Positions 6,979-14,129 are shown, numbered from the stretch's first letter. The stretch: 14,129 nt of DNA from Candidatus Puniceispirillum sp. (GCA_016780525.1 JADHLR010000028.1:1-14129), one strand, 5' to 3'. Program-made: numbers and translations. The notes: generated from the sequence alone by a model not told the origin.

Positions 6979-8148
6979 GGGCACCAGATGGACATGCTGG
7001 GGAAAATCCGCCAGCCGCCGGCAATCATGTTGCCGCACATGCAGGGTTTCGCTGAGCTCCATGCCCCAGCCATCCATCCACATGCCAAGGATGATATGCA
7101 CCACCGCATTTTCTGGCACCGCCACGGTTTCATGCGGCCGGAAGCTGAGCGTATGTTCACCCCAGTCAGGCGCATAGGCAACGCCGATTGAATAGCCGAT
7201 GCGGCTTTTCTTTTCCAGACCATAGCGGTCAAGCACACGCTGCCAGGCGGCATGAACATCACCGCAAATGGCGCCGGCATAGAGGCTATCCATCACCGCC
7301 TGCATGCCTTCTTCAACAGCTTTCGCCGTGTCCTGTAATTTTTGCGGTGGACTGCCTAAATGCAGGGTGCGCGCCAGACCCGCATTATAGCGTTTGCGGC
7401 AGCCGCCCAGTTCAAAGGCGATTGTCTGGCCATCTTCCAGCACCGCGTCAGTCCACATTGGATGGGCTGTTGCCGCTGCCTCACCAGCCAGAATCAGCGG
7501 ATGTATCGCCGTCATATCGCCGCCAAATTCTTCCGTGCCGCGAATTTGCGCGGCAACAATATCCGCCATCAGATCGCATTGGCGCACCCCGGGGCGGGCG
7601 CCATCAAAGGCTGTCTGCATCGCCAGTTCAGCGATTTTCGCCGCCGCTTGCAGCATGGTGATTTCCGCATCGCTTTTCACCAGACGCACCCAGTTGACCA
7701 GCAAATCGGCATCATGCCATGTGGCATCGGGCAAGCCGGCTTGCAATGCGGATAATGCGCGTGGTGACAGATAATACACATCACTTTCATAGCCAATATG
7801 CGCGGTGGCAAAACCGTGCTGGCGAATCCAGTCGGCCAAAAATACTGACGGATGGGTATCCGCACGCTGCACCAGCGATTCAGGATAGGCGACAATTTGC
7901 GCGGCGCTCAGATAGCTGGTGAATTTGGCCGCGCCGGCATCCATTTCACGCCCCATCCAGAACGGCCCGTCTTCTAAATCCACAAACATCATCTGCGGCG
8001 TATAGAACGACCAGGCATCATAACCCGTCAGCCAGTTGATATTCGCCGGATCGCCGATCACCAGCGCATCAAGGCCGCGTGCCTGCATGGCAGCGCGCAG
8101 CCGCGCCAGCCGGTCATCATATTCAGCTTTTAAAAATGCTGGGGGCAT
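6976..8148 (-). CDS. doeA: DoeA-like ectoine hydrolase (M24, creatinase-type fold)
   Basis: The 390-residue protein has the two-domain creatinase/prolidase fold. It matches my memory of Halomonas ectoine hydrolase along its whole length: NINWLTGYDAWSFY (37-49), MGREMDAGAAK (65-75), RGTEEFGGDMTAI (203-215), GYSIGVAYAPDWGE (318-331) and a C-terminal FPQ. DoeA opens the ectoine ring to N-acetyl-L-2,4-diaminobutyrate. Classic M24 dimetal ligands are not conserved: the first aspartate is Glu246 (FELGG) and the second is Ala256. That points to metal-independent catalysis as in creatinase; His229 (AHPMW) would be a catalytic candidate. AAGG (complement of 8159-8162) lies 10 nt upstream of ATG. Related M24 hydrolases with other substrates cannot be excluded. 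It overlaps the M20 deacylase gene and follows frmA by 103 bp. Confidence 0.78.
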   Translation of the reverse strand: MPPAFLKAEYDDRLARLRAAMQARGLDALVIGDPANINWLTGYDAWSFYTPQMMFVDLEDGPFWMGREMDAGAAKFTSYLSAAQIVAYPESLVQRADTHPSVFLADWIRQHGFATAHIGYESDVYYLSPRALSALQAGLPDATWHDADLLVNWVRLVKSDAEITMLQAAAKIAELAMQTAFDGARPGVRQCDLMADIVAAQIRGTEEFGGDMTAIHPLILAGEAAATAHPMWTDAVLEDGQTIAFELGGCRKRYNAGLARTLHLGSPPQKLQDTAKAVEEGMQAVMDSLYAGAICGDVHAAWQRVLDRYGLEKKSRIGYSIGVAYAPDWGEHTLSFRPHETVAVPENAVVHIILGMWMDGWGMELSETLHVRQHDCRRLADFPQHVHLVP

Positions 8149-8251
8149 ACATGCTCATCCTTGTTCCAGCGGCGCACACCACCGCGCCATCAACAGTCAG
8201 TCACGATAGGTTACGCCGGGCAAAACACATAGCAGCCACCATCCGCAATAA

Positions 8252-9361
8252 TCAGAACACAACAACCGAACGGATTGATTCGCCGGCATGCATCAAATCA
8301 AAGCCTTTATTGATATCTTCTAATGCCAGCTTATGGGTAATCATCGGGTCGATATCAATTTTACCATCCATGTACCAATCAACAATCTTTGGCACATCGG
8401 TGCGGCCCCGCGCCCCACCAAAGGCAGTGCCACGCCAACTGCGCCCGGTCACCAGCTGGAATGGCCGGGTGGCAATTTCCTTGCCGGCACCGGCAACCCC
8501 GATGATAATTGATTCGCCCCAGCCTTTATGCGCACATTCCAACGCTTGTCGCATCACATTGACATTACCAATACATTCAAATGAATAATCAGCCCCGCCA
8601 CCGGTCAGTTCAACAATATGGCCGACAAGATCACCTTTCACCTGTGACGGATTGACAAAATGCGTCATGCCAAATTTTTCGCCCCAGGATTTTTTATCGT
8701 CATTCAGATCGACACCAACAATCATTTTTGCGCCGATCATCCGCAGCCCCTGAATCACATTCAGCCCGATACCGCCCAGACCAAATACCACACCGACACA
8801 TCCGGGCTCGGCTTTCGCGGTGTTGATCACCGCCCCAATGCCCGTTGTCACCCCGCAACCGATATAGCAAATCTTGTCAAAAGGCGCGGCCTTGTTGACT
8901 TTCGCAACAGCAATTTCCGGCAATACAGTAAAATTGGCAAATGTAGAGGTGCCCATATAATGCAGGATGGGTTTGCCGTTCAGTGAAAACCGGCTGGTGC
9001 CATCCGGCATCACACCCTGACCCTGAGTGCTGCGAATCGCCTGACATAAATTGGTTTTTGGATGCAGGCAATAATCGCATTCACGGCATTCCGGCGTATA
9101 CAGCGGAATCACATGATCGCCAACCGCGACGCTTTTTACACCGGCGCCAATTTCGCGCACAATACCAGCGCCCTCATGTCCCAAAATGGCTGGAAACATG
9201 CCTTCCGGGTCCGCCCCCGACAGGGTAAATTCATCGGTATGGCAAATGCCGGTCGCCATGATTTCAACAAGCACCTCGCCAGCCCGCGGGCCGTCAAGAT
9301 CAACCTCCATAATTTCAAGTGGCTTGCCAGCTTCTATCGCCACCGCTGCGCGTGTTTTCAT
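8252..9361 (-). CDS. frmA: S-(hydroxymethyl)glutathione dehydrogenase / class III alcohol dehydrogenase
   Basis: The 369-residue zinc-dependent medium-chain dehydrogenase oxidises S-hydroxymethylglutathione (formed from formaldehyde and glutathione) to S-formylglutathione with NAD+, and can also reduce S-nitrosoglutathione. Catalytic zinc ligands are Cys40 (GICHTDE), His62 (LGHEGAG) and Cys169 (GCGVTTG). The structural zinc lobe has Cys92, Cys95, Cys98 and Cys106. The Rossmann motif GLGGIG (194-199) leads to Asp218, indicating NAD preference. Length is typical of the class III family. GGAG (complement of 9369-9372) sits 7 nt before ATG. The usual partner, S-formylglutathione hydrolase (frmB/fghA), is not adjacent. 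The gene lies between the BetA-like and DoeA-like genes, a context that fits formaldehyde released by demethylation of betaine-type compounds. That link is inference. Confidence 0.95.
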   Translation of the reverse strand: MKTRAAVAIEAGKPLEIMEVDLDGPRAGEVLVEIMATGICHTDEFTLSGADPEGMFPAILGHEGAGIVREIGAGVKSVAVGDHVIPLYTPECRECDYCLHPKTNLCQAIRSTQGQGVMPDGTSRFSLNGKPILHYMGTSTFANFTVLPEIAVAKVNKAAPFDKICYIGCGVTTGIGAVINTAKAEPGCVGVVFGLGGIGLNVIQGLRMIGAKMIVGVDLNDDKKSWGEKFGMTHFVNPSQVKGDLVGHIVELTGGGADYSFECIGNVNVMRQALECAHKGWGESIIIGVAGAGKEIATRPFQLVTGRSWRGTAFGGARGRTDVPKIVDWYMDGKIDIDPMITHKLALEDINKGFDLMHAGESIRSVVVF

Positions 9362-9379
9362 GACCTGTCTCCATTTACC

Positions 9380-9407
9380 ATTGCAGCGTGTTTTACCCGC
9401 CTGCCAA
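9380..9407 (-). promoter_or_regulatory. Possible frmA promoter
   Basis: On the minus strand TTGGCA (complement of 9402-9407, 5/6 to consensus) and TGCAAT (complement of 9380-9385, 4/6) are 16 bp apart. They sit in the 101-bp betA-frmA gap, about 19 bp upstream of the start. It suggests frmA can be transcribed separately from betA. Confidence 0.33.
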
Positions 9408-9462
9408 GCGCTAACGATGACACAAATCTGCCGCGCATTTCAAGCATGATAAAACAATCACA

Positions 9463-11121
9463 TCAGCGTTGCTGACTTTCCCAATGCGGGTGGCGGAACG
9501 GCGTATCATTGGCCCGTGCCAATGGCGCACGCCCTAAAATATGATCGGCTGCTTTTTCCCCAGTCATAATTGATGGCGCATTCAGATTGCCGTTGGTGAT
9601 GCGCGGAAAAATCGACGAATCAGCAAGCCGCAGCCGGTCAATGCCAATCACTTTACAATCCGGATCAACAACCGCCAATGGATCATCTGCCGCGCCCATG
9701 CGCATGGTGCCACAGGGGTGATAGGCGCTTTCCGCATGCGCCCGGATAAAGCTATCAATATCGGCATCGCTGGTCTGATCATCGCCGGGCTGAATTTCAT
9801 GCCCACGAAACGGATCCATCGCCGGTTGCGCGATAATTTCCCGGCTCAGCCGGATGCACCGTCTGAAATCGACCCAGTCATCATCATGGCTCAGATAGTT
9901 AAATTTGATTTGTGGCGGCCGGGAAATGCTGGCATCGAGGATCCTGACATGACCCCGCGATTTTGACCGCATCGGCCCGACATGCAGCTGGAACCCATGG
10001 CCCTCGGCCGGTGCCTTGCCATCATAGCGGATCGCCACTGGCAGAAAATGAAACTGAATATCCGGGTAGGATATGCCCGCCGCCGAACGGATAAAGCCCA
10101 GAGTTTCAAACTGGTTGGATGCGCCAAGCCCGGATTTGAACAACAGCCAGCGCGCGCCAATCCATGCCTTTGACGCCAGATTAAGATGTTTGAACAGGGT
10201 GATCGGCTGTAAACAGGCAATCTGGAAATACACCTCCAGATGATCCTGCAGATTCGCCCCCACCCCGGCCCGATCCAATATCACATCGACCCCGGCAGCC
10301 TGCAACACAGCCCCCGGCCCAACCCCGGAGCGCTGCATAATCTGCGGCGAATTAATGGCGCCGGCGGCCAGCACAGTTTCGGCGCGGGCCGTCGCCTCAT
10401 ACCGCTTGCCGGCTTTCCAATAGGCCACACCAGTAGCGGTTTTGCCATCGATCAGAATCTTTTCAACAAGCGCCCCACTGACCAGCTTTACATTGCCGCG
10501 GCGCAAGGCCGGCCGAAGATAGGCATTAGCCGCCGACCAGCGGCGGCCTTGCCACACCGTCATATCAGCCGCGCCAAACCCTTCCTGACGATAGCCGTTA
10601 TAATCGTCAACCGCCGCATAGCCGGCTTCGGTTGCGGCGGTGACAAACGCATCATGCAGCGGATTATCACGCGGGCCTCTGGTCACATGCAGTGGCCCGG
10701 CGCTGCCCCGCCAGCCAGCCGCGCCGCCATGCGCATGTTCCATACGCCGAAAATATGGCAATACATCGGCATAGCTCCAGCCATCCGCGCCAGTCTCTTG
10801 CCAATGATCATAATCACCGGCATTACCGCGCACATAAATCATCCCATTGATCGAGCTTGATCCACCCAAAACCTTGCCGCGCGGGCATACCAGCCGGCGG
10901 CCATCAAGGCTGGCTTCAGGTTCGGCAAGATATTCCCAATCATAGCGTTTCATATTCATCGGATAGGACAGGGCTGCCGGCATCTGGATCAACGGCCCGG
11001 CATCACTGCCACCATATTCAAGCACCAAAATCCGGTGTTTACCTGATTCACCAAGCCGGTAGGCAAGCGCGCTGCCTGCCGATCCTGAACCCACAATGAT
11101 ATAATCATATATCTCGGTCAT
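9463..11121 (-). CDS. betA: GMC-family dehydrogenase, choline dehydrogenase (BetA)-like
   Basis: The 552-residue FAD enzyme of the glucose-methanol-choline oxidoreductase family has the length and N/C-terminal motifs of choline dehydrogenase, which oxidises choline to betaine aldehyde at the membrane. The ADP-binding GSGSAG (11-16) is followed by Glu35 at the end of strand 2 (VLEYGG). GKVLGGSSSINGM (82-94) and RGN (98-100) are GMC signature 1. The C-terminal HPCGTMRMG and PRITNGNLNAP place His468 and Asn512 44 residues apart, the same spacing as the His466-Asn510 pair of choline oxidase. ATG 11121 is preferred; an in-frame TTG seven codons upstream is less likely, and no strong Shine-Dalgarno site is seen. 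No betB, betI or choline transporter is adjacent, so another alcohol substrate is possible. The symbol is therefore provisional. Confidence 0.8.
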   Translation of the reverse strand: MTEIYDYIIVGSGSAGSALAYRLGESGKHRILVLEYGGSDAGPLIQMPAALSYPMNMKRYDWEYLAEPEASLDGRRLVCPRGKVLGGSSSINGMIYVRGNAGDYDHWQETGADGWSYADVLPYFRRMEHAHGGAAGWRGSAGPLHVTRGPRDNPLHDAFVTAATEAGYAAVDDYNGYRQEGFGAADMTVWQGRRWSAANAYLRPALRRGNVKLVSGALVEKILIDGKTATGVAYWKAGKRYEATARAETVLAAGAINSPQIMQRSGVGPGAVLQAAGVDVILDRAGVGANLQDHLEVYFQIACLQPITLFKHLNLASKAWIGARWLLFKSGLGASNQFETLGFIRSAAGISYPDIQFHFLPVAIRYDGKAPAEGHGFQLHVGPMRSKSRGHVRILDASISRPPQIKFNYLSHDDDWVDFRRCIRLSREIIAQPAMDPFRGHEIQPGDDQTSDADIDSFIRAHAESAYHPCGTMRMGAADDPLAVVDPDCKVIGIDRLRLADSSIFPRITNGNLNAPSIMTGEKAADHILGRAPLARANDTPFRHPHWESQQR

Positions 11122-11183
11122 GACGGTCACTATCCATGGCAAACCAGCCGCAAGTCAAGATACCGCACACCAGAAAAAAGCTG

Positions 11184-11197
11184 ATGCAATTTTGCAT
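11184..11197. promoter_or_regulatory. Operator-like dyad between betA and the amidase gene
   Basis: ATGCAA (11184-11189) and TTGCAT (11192-11197) form a perfect 6-bp inverted repeat with a 2-bp centre, in the 98-bp divergent intergenic region. It overlaps where the -35 element for the amidase gene would fall. It could be a regulator site controlling one or both genes, but no regulator gene is adjacent. Confidence 0.3.
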
Positions 11198-11206
11198 TCT
11201 TCGCGG

Positions 11207-11212
11207 CATAAT
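11207..11212 (+). promoter_or_regulatory. Possible -10 box immediately upstream of the amidase start
   Basis: CATAAT (5/6 to TATAAT) ends 7 nt before ATG 11220, which would put transcription start at or near the A of the ATG. No Shine-Dalgarno sequence precedes this ATG. The combination suggests a leaderless mRNA. The matching -35 region (ATGCAA at 17-bp spacing) is poor. Confidence 0.3.
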
Positions 11213-11219
11213 TTTCGCC

Positions 11220-12587
11220 ATGACATATGTAATCAAAGATCTTATCGCCGCTTTAAACAGTCACCGCATAAGCGCCCGTCAACTTGTCGAGGATTGTCTG
11301 GCCGCCATTGACGCGCCGGATGGCGAAGGCCAGCGTGCCTTTATCAGCACCTATCATGAACAGGCCCGTCAGCAGGCTGATATGGTTGACCATGCCCGCA
11401 AACATGGCTGGGCGGTGCCGCAATTTGCCGGCATTCCGCTATCTATCAAAGATTTATTTGACGAGGCCGGAATCACCACCAAAGCCGGATCAATTGTGCT
11501 GGAAGATGCCGTACCGGCAACTGCCGACGCGGTTGTTGTGGCGCGTTTGAAAGCTGCCGGTTTTATCGTCATCGGCCGCACAAATATGACCGAATTTGCC
11601 TTTTCCGGGCTGGGCACCAATGCGCATTACGGCACCCCGCGCAGCCCCTTTGAACGCGATCCGAACAATGCTGAGGCTGGCCGGGTTGCCGGCGGTTCGT
11701 CATCAGGAAGCGCGGTATCTATCAGCGATCAGATGGCCGCCGCCACCATTGGTTCAGATACCGGCGGCTCGACCCGCGCACCGGCGGCTTTTTGCGGCAT
11801 TGTCGGGTTTAAACCAACCACAAATCGGATGCCGGCAAATGGCGTATTCCCGCTATCGACATCATTCGACGCGGCCGGGCCAATGGGCAGCAGCGTTGAT
11901 TGCTGTGCTATGCTGGACAGTCTTATGGCTGGTGGATCGGGTCAGAGCGAAGCCGCTTTTCCGGTAAAAGGCCTGCGACTGGCTTTGCCTATGGGGTATT
12001 TATTTGACCAGCTTGACGATCATGTGGCCAGCAGTTTTGCCCACGCCATCGATAGGCTGAGCGCGGCCGGCGCGGTGATTGAAGAGACCAGCATTGCGCC
12101 GATTGAGGCCATGCGCCCCAGCAATAACACCAAAAGCATTGTCGCTGCCGAGGCCTATGCATTGCACCGGCAGCGTCTGGAGAGTGACGCGGTGACGCGA
12201 TATGACCCGTATATTGCGCACCGGCTTGCCGGCGGCCGCGATATTTCGGCCAGTGACTATATTGATATGCTGGCCACCCGCACACAAATCTGGGCTGATG
12301 TTCAGGCTGTTACCCGGCATTTTGATGCGTTGATTTTGCCAACCTCACCAGCCCTGCCGCCATCGCTGGCAACACTTGACAGCATCGATGATAAAACAGC
12401 CGCAAATGCAAGCTGTTTGCGCAATACGTCATTGTCTAATTATCTTGACCGGCCGACCATTACGCTGCCCTGTCATGCGCCGGGCACCGCACCGGTAGGG
12501 CTGTCACTGATCGGCTCACGCCAGCATGACCGGCGGCTGCTGGCGATTGCAGCTGGCGTCGAGGCGGCGCTGGCGGCAGCAGACTAG
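11220..12587 (+). CDS. Amidase-signature family hydrolase
   Basis: The 455-residue protein belongs to the amidase signature family (GatA, AtzE, allophanate hydrolase and other amidases), which hydrolyses carboxamide bonds in the cytosol with a Ser-cisSer-Lys triad. Lys77 lies in PLSIKDLFD, the Gly/Ser-rich loop AGGSSSGSA at about 157-165 holds the cis-serine, and nucleophile Ser184 is in GSDTGGSTRAPA. The C-terminal region has the usual LPTSPALPP and NYLDRPTITLPC segments. It is not GatA of the tRNA amidotransferase on present evidence: gatB and gatC are absent and the sequence looks like a catabolic amidase. Substrate is unknown. The start at 11220 is chosen because the family begins just before such a helix (KDLIAAL). 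Longer in-frame starts (11136, 11184) add a non-family extension. No Shine-Dalgarno site is visible. It is divergent from betA and convergent with the RND gene. Confidence 0.85.
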   Translation: MTYVIKDLIAALNSHRISARQLVEDCLAAIDAPDGEGQRAFISTYHEQARQQADMVDHARKHGWAVPQFAGIPLSIKDLFDEAGITTKAGSIVLEDAVPATADAVVVARLKAAGFIVIGRTNMTEFAFSGLGTNAHYGTPRSPFERDPNNAEAGRVAGGSSSGSAVSISDQMAAATIGSDTGGSTRAPAAFCGIVGFKPTTNRMPANGVFPLSTSFDAAGPMGSSVDCCAMLDSLMAGGSGQSEAAFPVKGLRLALPMGYLFDQLDDHVASSFAHAIDRLSAAGAVIEETSIAPIEAMRPSNNTKSIVAAEAYALHRQRLESDAVTRYDPYIAHRLAGGRDISASDYIDMLATRTQIWADVQAVTRHFDALILPTSPALPPSLATLDSIDDKTAANASCLRNTSLSNYLDRPTITLPCHAPGTAPVGLSLIGSRQHDRRLLAIAAGVEAALAAAD

Positions 12588-12623
12588 GCACCGCCAGCCA
12601 CCGGCATAATTCAGCCTATCGCT

Positions 12624-14129
12624 TCAGGCAGCGACCGGCCGGCGGAATAACCGCCGCAGCCGGGTGCCAAGCCAGTTTGCCCCTTGTCGGTCGCGCCCCG
12701 CCCCCATCACCAGCATGGCCGGGGTCGCCACCAGCGTCAAAACCGTCGCGAAAGTCAAACCACCGGCAATGGTGCTGGATAATTGCGTCCACCATTGTGA
12801 CGAGGGGGCGCCAATCAAAATCTGCCGGTCAACAAGCAAAATGGTCATTTCAAACACCATTGGCAACAGCCCCAAAATTGTTGTGACAGCAGTCAGCAAC
12901 ACCGGCCGAAACCGCACCAGACCAGCCCGAAATGCAGCGTCTCTGGCGCGGTATCCACGCCGCCGATATTCATTGAAAGTATCAATCAGGACAATATTGT
13001 TATTGACGACAATGCCAGCCAGCGCAATCACCCCAAGACCCGACATGACAATGCCAAATGGCCGACCGGTAATCCACAAACCAAGACAGACGCCACCAGT
13101 TGACAGGACAATCGCCGACATCGTGACAAATGCCTGCCAGCCGGAATTGAACTGCACCATCAGCACGATCAGCATCAATACCAGCGACACCGCAAACGCA
13201 CTGATCAAAAAGCCACGGGTCTCGTTAATATCTTCGTCATCACCGCTAAATTTGACCTCAATATTTCCGGCAAGCGGTGTTTCGGCCAGTGACTGCCGCA
13301 GCGCATCCAGCCGTTCACCAGCCAGAACACCAACATCGACAGATGACTCAACATACATATAGCGTTGCCCATCCAGCCGCTCGATATCCCCGCCCTTGAC
13401 GCGTGGTTCCAGTTTGGCAAAAACCGACAATGGCACAAAGACCCCGCTGGCTGTCGGCACGCGCAATTCCTGCAGCCTGTCCAGATTGCGTTGATCACCC
13501 ATAAACCGCATGACCACATCAAGCTCGTCTTCAGCGTCATCCGGGCGATATTCCGAGATACGCATGCCGCGGGTCAGCATCTTGATCATCGTGCCAAGCC
13601 CGGCAATCGACACACCATGCCGGCTGGCCGCATCACGGTCTGTGACCAGCGACCATTCGGTACCCGGCAGCGGGCGGCTGTCAGTGACATCGACAAATCC
13701 GCCAAGCTGATCCATCCGCGCCACCAGATCACTTGTCGCCGCGGCGAGTTCGTCAAGCGATAGCCCGATAATTTCAACCTTGATCGGCTTTGCCGCCCCG
13801 GGGCCCTGTTGCTGTTTCAAAATGCTGATATCTGCGCCCGCCAGACCGGCCAGACGCGCCCGCATCTCAGCAATCACCACATCGGCTTTTTCACGCATCT
13901 GCCAATCATCAAATACCGTGCGGATTGTGCCAACCGAATCACGTGCTTCCTGTCGTCCGGCAGTGCCCGAGCGGAACGATTGGGCATAAAAATCACGCAC
14001 CCCGGCCACCGACAAAATGCTGTTTTCGGTTTCCTGCACCAGCAGGTCACGTTCCTTCGCCGATAAATCACCGCGTGCCAGCACCTGCACCTGCGCCTGT
14101 TCCGGCTCAATATCCGGGAAAAACTCAAC
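12624..14129 (-). CDS. RND efflux pump inner-membrane subunit, C-terminal half (5' end outside window)
   Basis: The reading frame is open to the right edge and ends at the stop 12624-12626, giving 501 of the roughly 1030 residues expected. It is the second half of a resistance-nodulation-division (AcrB/MexB-like, HAE1-type) proton-driven permease that works with a periplasmic adaptor and outer-membrane channel. From the window edge, EFFPDIEPEQ opens the second periplasmic loop (to about residue 305). Transmembrane segments 8-12 follow, starting at about 306, 332, 362, 405 and 450. The helix around GIVVNNNIVLID (372-383) is the usual landmark of TM10. Where AcrB has the proton-relay Lys940, this protein has Asn, as in some other RND branches. 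TM4, with its acidic pair, is outside the window. Substrates cannot be inferred. Confidence 0.9.
   Translation of the reverse strand, partial: VEFFPDIEPEQAQVQVLARGDLSAKERDLLVQETENSILSVAGVRDFYAQSFRSGTAGRQEARDSVGTIRTVFDDWQMREKADVVIAEMRARLAGLAGADISILKQQQGPGAAKPIKVEIIGLSLDELAAATSDLVARMDQLGGFVDVTDSRPLPGTEWSLVTDRDAASRHGVSIAGLGTMIKMLTRGMRISEYRPDDAEDELDVVMRFMGDQRNLDRLQELRVPTASGVFVPLSVFAKLEPRVKGGDIERLDGQRYMYVESSVDVGVLAGERLDALRQSLAETPLAGNIEVKFSGDDEDINETRGFLISAFAVSLVLMLIVLMVQFNSGWQAFVTMSAIVLSTGGVCLGLWITGRPFGIVMSGLGVIALAGIVVNNNIVLIDTFNEYRRRGYRARDAAFRAGLVRFRPVLLTAVTTILGLLPMVFEMTILLVDRQILIGAPSSQWWTQLSSTIAGGLTFATVLTLVATPAMLVMGAGRDRQGANWLGTRLRRLFRRPVAA

Noticed and set aside
9463..9480. Small hairpin (TCAGC-GTT-GCTGA, 9463-9475) at the betA stop as a terminator
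   Set aside because: The stem is only 5 bp and the downstream minus-strand sequence is a mixed T-rich stretch. It is too weak to call and betA-frmA read-through cannot be excluded.
10240..10860. Open frame of about 200 codons on the + strand inside the BetA-like gene
   Set aside because: It is antisense to the GMC dehydrogenase, with no family features, and is explained by codon bias of the real gene.
12569..12598. Inverted repeat GCTGGCGG / CCGCCAGC around the amidase stop as a terminator
   Set aside because: The 8-bp stem has a 14-nt loop and no T-run follows on either strand. In this GC-rich coding context such a pair is likely by chance.
12664..13362. Long open frame on the + strand opposite the RND gene
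   Set aside because: It is antisense to a clearly coding RND permease with strong family motifs. Its translation shows no recognisable domain and an unusual Ser/Thr/Pro-rich composition typical of shadow frames.
1..14129. CRISPR array, insertion sequence, prophage, tRNA or rRNA gene, toxin-antitoxin or defence system
   Set aside because: No spaced direct repeats of CRISPR type, transposase or integrase motifs, cloverleaf-like sequences or known defence domains were seen. All long coding regions belong to housekeeping, metabolic or transport families.

Overview
The window reads as an ordinary, gene-dense stretch of a free-living alphaproteobacterial chromosome. GC looks moderately high, intergenic gaps are short, and the protein families (class III alcohol dehydrogenase, DoeA-like ectoine hydrolase, BetA-like GMC dehydrogenase, glutaryl-CoA dehydrogenase, TrhO) are typical of marine heterotrophic Alphaproteobacteria. 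A SAR116/Puniceispirillum-like origin is my impression from protein style only and is not demonstrated. I see no transposase, integrase, CRISPR array, tRNA, rRNA, phage gene or toxin-antitoxin pair.

Layout. At the left edge is the C-terminal end of a class A FAD monooxygenase (+), then trhO (+), a tRNA uridine hydroxylase. Convergent to these lie a xi-class glutathionyl-hydroquinone reductase and rpe (both -, rpe first, probably one transcript). Glutaryl-CoA dehydrogenase (+) is a stand-alone gene divergent from rpe and closed by a clear intrinsic terminator. From 11121 down to 4883 a five-gene minus-strand block runs betA-like GMC dehydrogenase, frmA, doeA-like hydrolase, M20 (ArgE-like) deacylase, EamA permease. 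Divergent from betA is an amidase-signature hydrolase (+). At the right edge, convergent with the amidase, is the C-terminal half of an RND efflux pump (-).

How the genes may work together. The tightest unit is doeA-argE-eamA: a TGATG stop/start overlap, then a 33-bp gap. DoeA enzymes open ectoine to N-acetyl-diaminobutyrate, which must then be deacetylated. Here the coupled gene is an M20 deacylase, not the AstE/AspA-type DoeB normally paired with DoeA, so a replacement of the second step is a reasonable hypothesis. With the choline-dehydrogenase-like gene and the formaldehyde-oxidising FrmA upstream, the block could serve use of compatible solutes (choline/betaine, ectoine) as carbon and nitrogen sources. 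The remaining pathway genes and the transporters are not in the window.

The most unusual DNA-level feature is a four-unit 14-bp tandem repeat (1701-1756) between the convergent genes trhO and the glutathione transferase. It supplies the stop codons of both genes, and stops in all six frames. A second convergent junction (gcdH/eamA) has the gcdH terminator built from the last codons of eamA. Nothing here amounts to a clearly new multi-gene system.
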